Source: DATCLS01 sp036563805
Lineage (GTDB): Bacteria; Actinomycetota; Acidimicrobiia; Acidimicrobiales; VFJN01
Assembly: GCA_036563805.1 (NCBI GenBank)
Contig: DATCLS010000051.1
Location: 8,716 to 72,715 of the forward strand
Length of the DNA: 64,000 bases
Reading direction: 5' to 3'
Shown: in pieces, positions 61,611 through 64,000 of the stretch
How positions within the stretch are numbered: the stretch's first letter is position 1
Layout: every line of letters starts with the position of its first letter
Translations under genes and position numbers: made by a program
The notes under the pieces: model-generated
Seen by the model: only the letters and a program-made list of their open reading frames with translations
Database searches by the model: none
What the model was told of the DNA's origin: nothing

Positions 61611-62351
61611 ATGCCCATCGACGTCACCGATGCCACGTTCCAGACCGAGGTCCTCGAGCGGTCGCAGACCATCCCGGTGGTGGTCGACCTGTGGGCCCCG
61701 TGGTGCGGCCCGTGCCGCACCCTCGGTCCCATCATCGAGTCGGTCGTCGACGAGACCCAGGGCAAGGTGGTCCTCGCCAAGGTCAACGTCGACGAGAACC
61801 CGCAGGTGGCGGCCGCCTTCCGGGTCCAGGGCATCCCCGCGGTCTACGCGGTGTCGGGCGGCAAGGTGGTCGACGGGTTCGTCGGAGCGCAGCCCGAGCA
61901 GGTCGTGCGCGAGTTCGTCAACCGGCTGCTCCCCAGCGACGAGGAGCTCGAGATCGAGCGCCTGGTCGAGAAGGGCGACGAGCAGTCGCTGCGGCAGGCC
62001 CTCGAGATCAAGGCCGACCACCACGACGCCATCGTGGCCCTCGCCGAGCTGCTGGCCAGCCGGCGCAACGACGGCGACGTCGACGAGGCGCTGAGCCTGC
62101 TCGAGCGCATCCCCGAGACGCCCGAGACCCGCCGGGTGGCGGCGCTCATCCGCACCGGGGCGGCGGCCACCGGGCCAGACGGCGACGTCCCCTCGGGCGA
62201 GGAGATCACCGCCAAGCTCGACGCCCTGCTCGACCGGGTCAAGGGCGACGACGAGGCCCGGCAGGAGTTCATCGACCTGCTCGAGGTGCTCGGGCCCGAC
62301 GACCCCCGGACGGCCGACTACCGCCGGCGCCTGACCGCCCGGCTGTTCTGA
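61611..62351 (+). CDS. Thioredoxin-TPR protein, YbbN/CnoX-like
   Basis: 246 residues from ATG 61611. An N-terminal thioredoxin domain (1-105) has WCGPC with Cys32 and Cys35, followed by cis-Pro in GIPAVYAV. A C-terminal half of helical repeats (about 115-246; DEELEIERLVEKGDEQSLRQALEIKADHHDAIVALAELL) resembles the TPR-like part of YbbN/CnoX chaperone-type thioredoxins. Probably a folding and redox-protection factor. Complete CxxC, unlike some CnoX with SxxC. Confidence 0.9.
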   Translation: MPIDVTDATFQTEVLERSQTIPVVVDLWAPWCGPCRTLGPIIESVVDETQGKVVLAKVNVDENPQVAAAFRVQGIPAVYAVSGGKVVDGFVGAQPEQVVREFVNRLLPSDEELEIERLVEKGDEQSLRQALEIKADHHDAIVALAELLASRRNDGDVDEALSLLERIPETPETRRVAALIRTGAAATGPDGDVPSGEEITAKLDALLDRVKGDDEARQEFIDLLEVLGPDDPRTADYRRRLTARLF

Positions 62352-62425
62352 GGTCGGCCCGAGGTCGGTCCGAGGCTCGGCGGGGTTCGACGGTCTGAAG
62401 GTCTGGACGGTCCGGGCGGGCGGCC

Positions 62426-62779
62426 ATGCGACTGGAACGGCACGAGGCCCCGATCCCCGGCACCGGCGCGCGCTACCGCTACTGGCTGCTCGTGGGGCCG
62501 ACGCCCCCGGGGGCCCGGGCGATCACGCTCTGGTCGCTGATCGTCATGCGGGCCCGGGCGGTGGGCGACCGGCGGCTACTGCGGCACGAGCTGTACCACG
62601 TCCACCAGTGGCACCGGCACGGGGTCGTCGGCTTCCTGGTCCGCTACCTGGGCGCCTACCTGCGCCACCGGGCGCGGCTCTACCCCCACTGGGCCGCCTA
62701 CCGGCGCATCCCGTTCGAGATCGAGGCGGAGTGGCACGCCCGGCGGGCGGGCCTGCCGTCGGCGACGACGGCGCCCTGA
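62426..62779 (+). CDS. Small HExxH protein (putative metallopeptidase-like)
   Basis: 117 residues from ATG 62426. A zinc-binding-style HELYHVHQW (His54, Glu55, His58) is followed by a basic, aromatic helix (FLVRYLGAYLRHRARLYPHWAAYRRIPFEIEAEWHARR) with Glu residues that could be the third ligand. The N-terminus has SLIVMRARAVGDRRLLR. No signal peptide. I recall short bacterial proteins with this HELxHxxQW motif, without known function. Follows the thioredoxin-like gene by 74 bp. Confidence 0.6.
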   Translation: MRLERHEAPIPGTGARYRYWLLVGPTPPGARAITLWSLIVMRARAVGDRRLLRHELYHVHQWHRHGVVGFLVRYLGAYLRHRARLYPHWAAYRRIPFEIEAEWHARRAGLPSATTAP

Positions 62780-62866
62780 GCCGGTAGCCGCAGGCTCGCG
62801 GGCTCGGCGCGGGCGTCCGGCGGGCCGTCCGTCGGGGTCGGCCCGCGTCGTCGGTTACCCGCGTCG

Positions 62867-63112
62867 TCAGCCGGCGTCGTCGAGGGCGGCCAGGATCAGC
62901 GCCCATGAGGCCAGCCCGTGCTCGCACCAGCCGTCCGGCGTCACCAGGCAGTCGTCGGGGCAGCGGCAGACCCCGTCCGCCACCCACTCGGCGAGCGTGT
63001 CCTCGTCCGGCGGCGCCCACCCGCTGTTCACCTCGAACCAGGCGTGGGCGTTGCGGACGGCGGTGGCGGCGTCGACGGCGGCCGGGGGAGTCGGCGTCAC
63101 GGGGTCGATCAT
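62867..63112 (-). CDS. Small Cys-rich protein with CRCPDDC motif
   Basis: 81 residues from ATG 63112. Cys49, Cys51, Cys55 and Cys63 with His65 stand in CRCPDDC and GWCEHG, the layout of a metal-binding ribbon. The first 45 residues are helical (AATAVRNAHAWFEVNSGWAPPDEDTLAEWVADG). I recall similar short actinobacterial proteins but no function. Divergent from the comEA-like gene. Confidence 0.6.
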   Translation of the reverse strand: MIDPVTPTPPAAVDAATAVRNAHAWFEVNSGWAPPDEDTLAEWVADGVCRCPDDCLVTPDGWCEHGLASWALILAALDDAG

Positions 63113-63244
63113 GCCGTGGCCGCCGCCGGGCCGCCTCACCGAATCCGCCGTCGGACCCTCTTCGCTGTCACAGGGCCTTGTTAAGGTCTCTCGTGGACTT
63201 CCCCTCCAGACCGTGGTTCCCCGTGCGCGTTCTTGGAGGATCCG

Positions 63245-64000
63245 ATGTCCGAACCCCTCCGCTCCGTCGCCGCCGGCCCCGCTGACGACCTCGACGACGC
63301 CCTCGCCCCCGCCGACGGCCCCGGCCGCGCCGGTCTCGGCCGCGGCCGAGACGGCGAGCTCGCCGTCGGCCTCGGTCGCGACGTCGCGGCCGACGACGAC
63401 CTGGCCGCCTACGGCGTCGCCGACCGGGTCCGGCCCGAGCCGCCGCGTTCGTGGCGCGACCACGCGGCGGCGGTGGCCGAGTCGCTCGACCTGTCGCCCC
63501 GCCGGCTGGTCGTCGGCCTCGTCGCCCTGGTGGTGGTCGGCCTGGTCGGCTGGCGGGTGCTGGCGCCCGCCGACGCCGCGCCGGAGGTCGAGGTGCCGTT
63601 CGCCGGCGCGGCCGGGGCCGAGGGCACGTCGGGCTCCGCGTCGCCACCGTCGTCGGCGGCCGGCGCCGGGGGAGCGGGAAGCGCGGGGGCGGCCGCGGCG
63701 GCCGCCTCCGGCCGGGCGACCGGCGCGTCGCCCGCCTTCGGGCCCGGAGGCGGGTCCGGAGCCGCCGGGGGCGGTGCGGCCGCCACCGTCCCGGCCGAGG
63801 TCGTCGTCCATGTGGCGGGGGCGGTCCGGGCGCCGGGCGTCCAGCGACTGGCGGGCGGCGCCCGCGTGGTAGACGCCGTCGAGGCCGCCGGCGGCGCCCA
63901 GTCCGACGCCGACCTCGGGCGCATCAACCTGGCGAGCCCGGTCCAGGACGGGCAGCAGGTGTACGTGCCCCGGGTGGGCGAGGCCGCGCCGGCGTCGGTC
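63245..64000 (+). CDS. comEA: ComEA-like DNA-binding competence protein, 3' partial
   Basis: 252 residues from ATG 63245 after TTGGAGGATCCG, running off the window end. Acidic N-terminal cytoplasmic part, one membrane helix (about 88-104, LVVGLVALVVVGLVGWR), a long Ala/Gly/Ser linker (about 120-185), then an SLBB/ComEA domain (VVVHVAGAVRAPGVQRLAGGARVVDAVEAAGGA, NLASPVQDGQQVYVPRVGE). The helix-hairpin-helix that would bind DNA should follow beyond 64000. Identity as ComEA rests on this SLBB arrangement. It would carry DNA across the wall during uptake. Confidence 0.82.
   Translation, partial: MSEPLRSVAAGPADDLDDALAPADGPGRAGLGRGRDGELAVGLGRDVAADDDLAAYGVADRVRPEPPRSWRDHAAAVAESLDLSPRRLVVGLVALVVVGLVGWRVLAPADAAPEVEVPFAGAAGAEGTSGSASPPSSAAGAGGAGSAGAAAAAASGRATGASPAFGPGGGSGAAGGGAAATVPAEVVVHVAGAVRAPGVQRLAGGARVVDAVEAAGGAQSDADLGRINLASPVQDGQQVYVPRVGEAAPASV

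Noticed and set aside
63409..63927. Minus-strand ORFs over the comEA-like gene
   Set aside because: Low-complexity shadows of the Ala/Gly linker region; the plus-strand frame has a ribosome site, a membrane helix and an SLBB domain.

Overview
The window is very GC-rich DNA with dense, short-spaced genes, many GTG starts, and GTGA/ATGA stop-start overlaps. The gene content points to a free-living high-GC actinobacterium: F420-type luciferase-like oxidoreductases, split-barrel (PPOX) proteins, a fatty-acyl-AMP ligase, a PAC2 protein, DUF2510, WXG/DUF1023 proteins, an ECF41 sigma factor, thiolase plus DUF35 sets, and P450s. An acidimicrobial relative is my guess; no rRNA or taxonomic marker in the window settles it.

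Layout. 1-5000: the 3' part of a sensor kinase, then a polyester-hydrolase locus. It holds a secreted cutinase of the LCC/TfCut2/PETase family (1338-2324) with a promoter-embedded palindrome and 11-bp-phased upstream repeats, a PaaX-type regulator facing it, and a second secreted alpha/beta hydrolase carrying the small domain found in PHA depolymerases (3648-4775). 4.8-11.5 kb: catabolic genes (LLM oxidoreductase, PPOX protein, three SDRs, CaiB-type CoA-transferase, IclR regulator). 12.0-14.3 kb: the 7-deazaguanine cluster queF-queC-queD-queE. 14.4-26.0 kb: acyl-CoA, terpenoid or steroid-like catabolism (two P450s, an LLM protein, three thiolase-fold proteins, a double DUF35 protein, cupin, acyl-CoA ligase, amidohydrolase).

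26.2-30.3 kb: a cell-wall M23 peptidase, an ECF41 sigma factor with its carboxymuconolactone-decarboxylase partner and a recognisable ECF41 promoter, and an AraC regulator. 30.3-37.4 kb: a translationally coupled three-gene transporter operon in which LivH and LivM are fused, and an MFS transporter is fused to both LivF and LivG ATPases. 37.6-41.7 kb: nitroreductase, LLM protein, EEP nuclease/phosphatase, histidine phosphatase, and a Pro-rich membrane protein. 41.9-45.3 kb: a YdjM-like membrane pair, a small Cys protein, and a WXG-like/DUF1023 pair. 45.4-49.5 kb: the hydantoinase/oxoprolinase B and A subunits.

49.5-53.4 kb: several small membrane or lipoprotein genes of unknown role, a PPOX protein and a likely remnant of an MFS transporter. 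53.5-64 kb: tRNA-Ala(GGC), leuS, a fatty-acyl-AMP ligase, an LLM protein, PAC2, an APH-type phosphotransferase, a YbbN/CnoX-type thioredoxin, a small HExxH protein, a small Cys-rich protein, and the start of comEA cut by the window edge.

No rRNA, CRISPR array, intact insertion sequence, prophage or replication origin was seen. The strongest leads are the polyester-hydrolase locus and the MFS-LivF-LivG fusion transporter.
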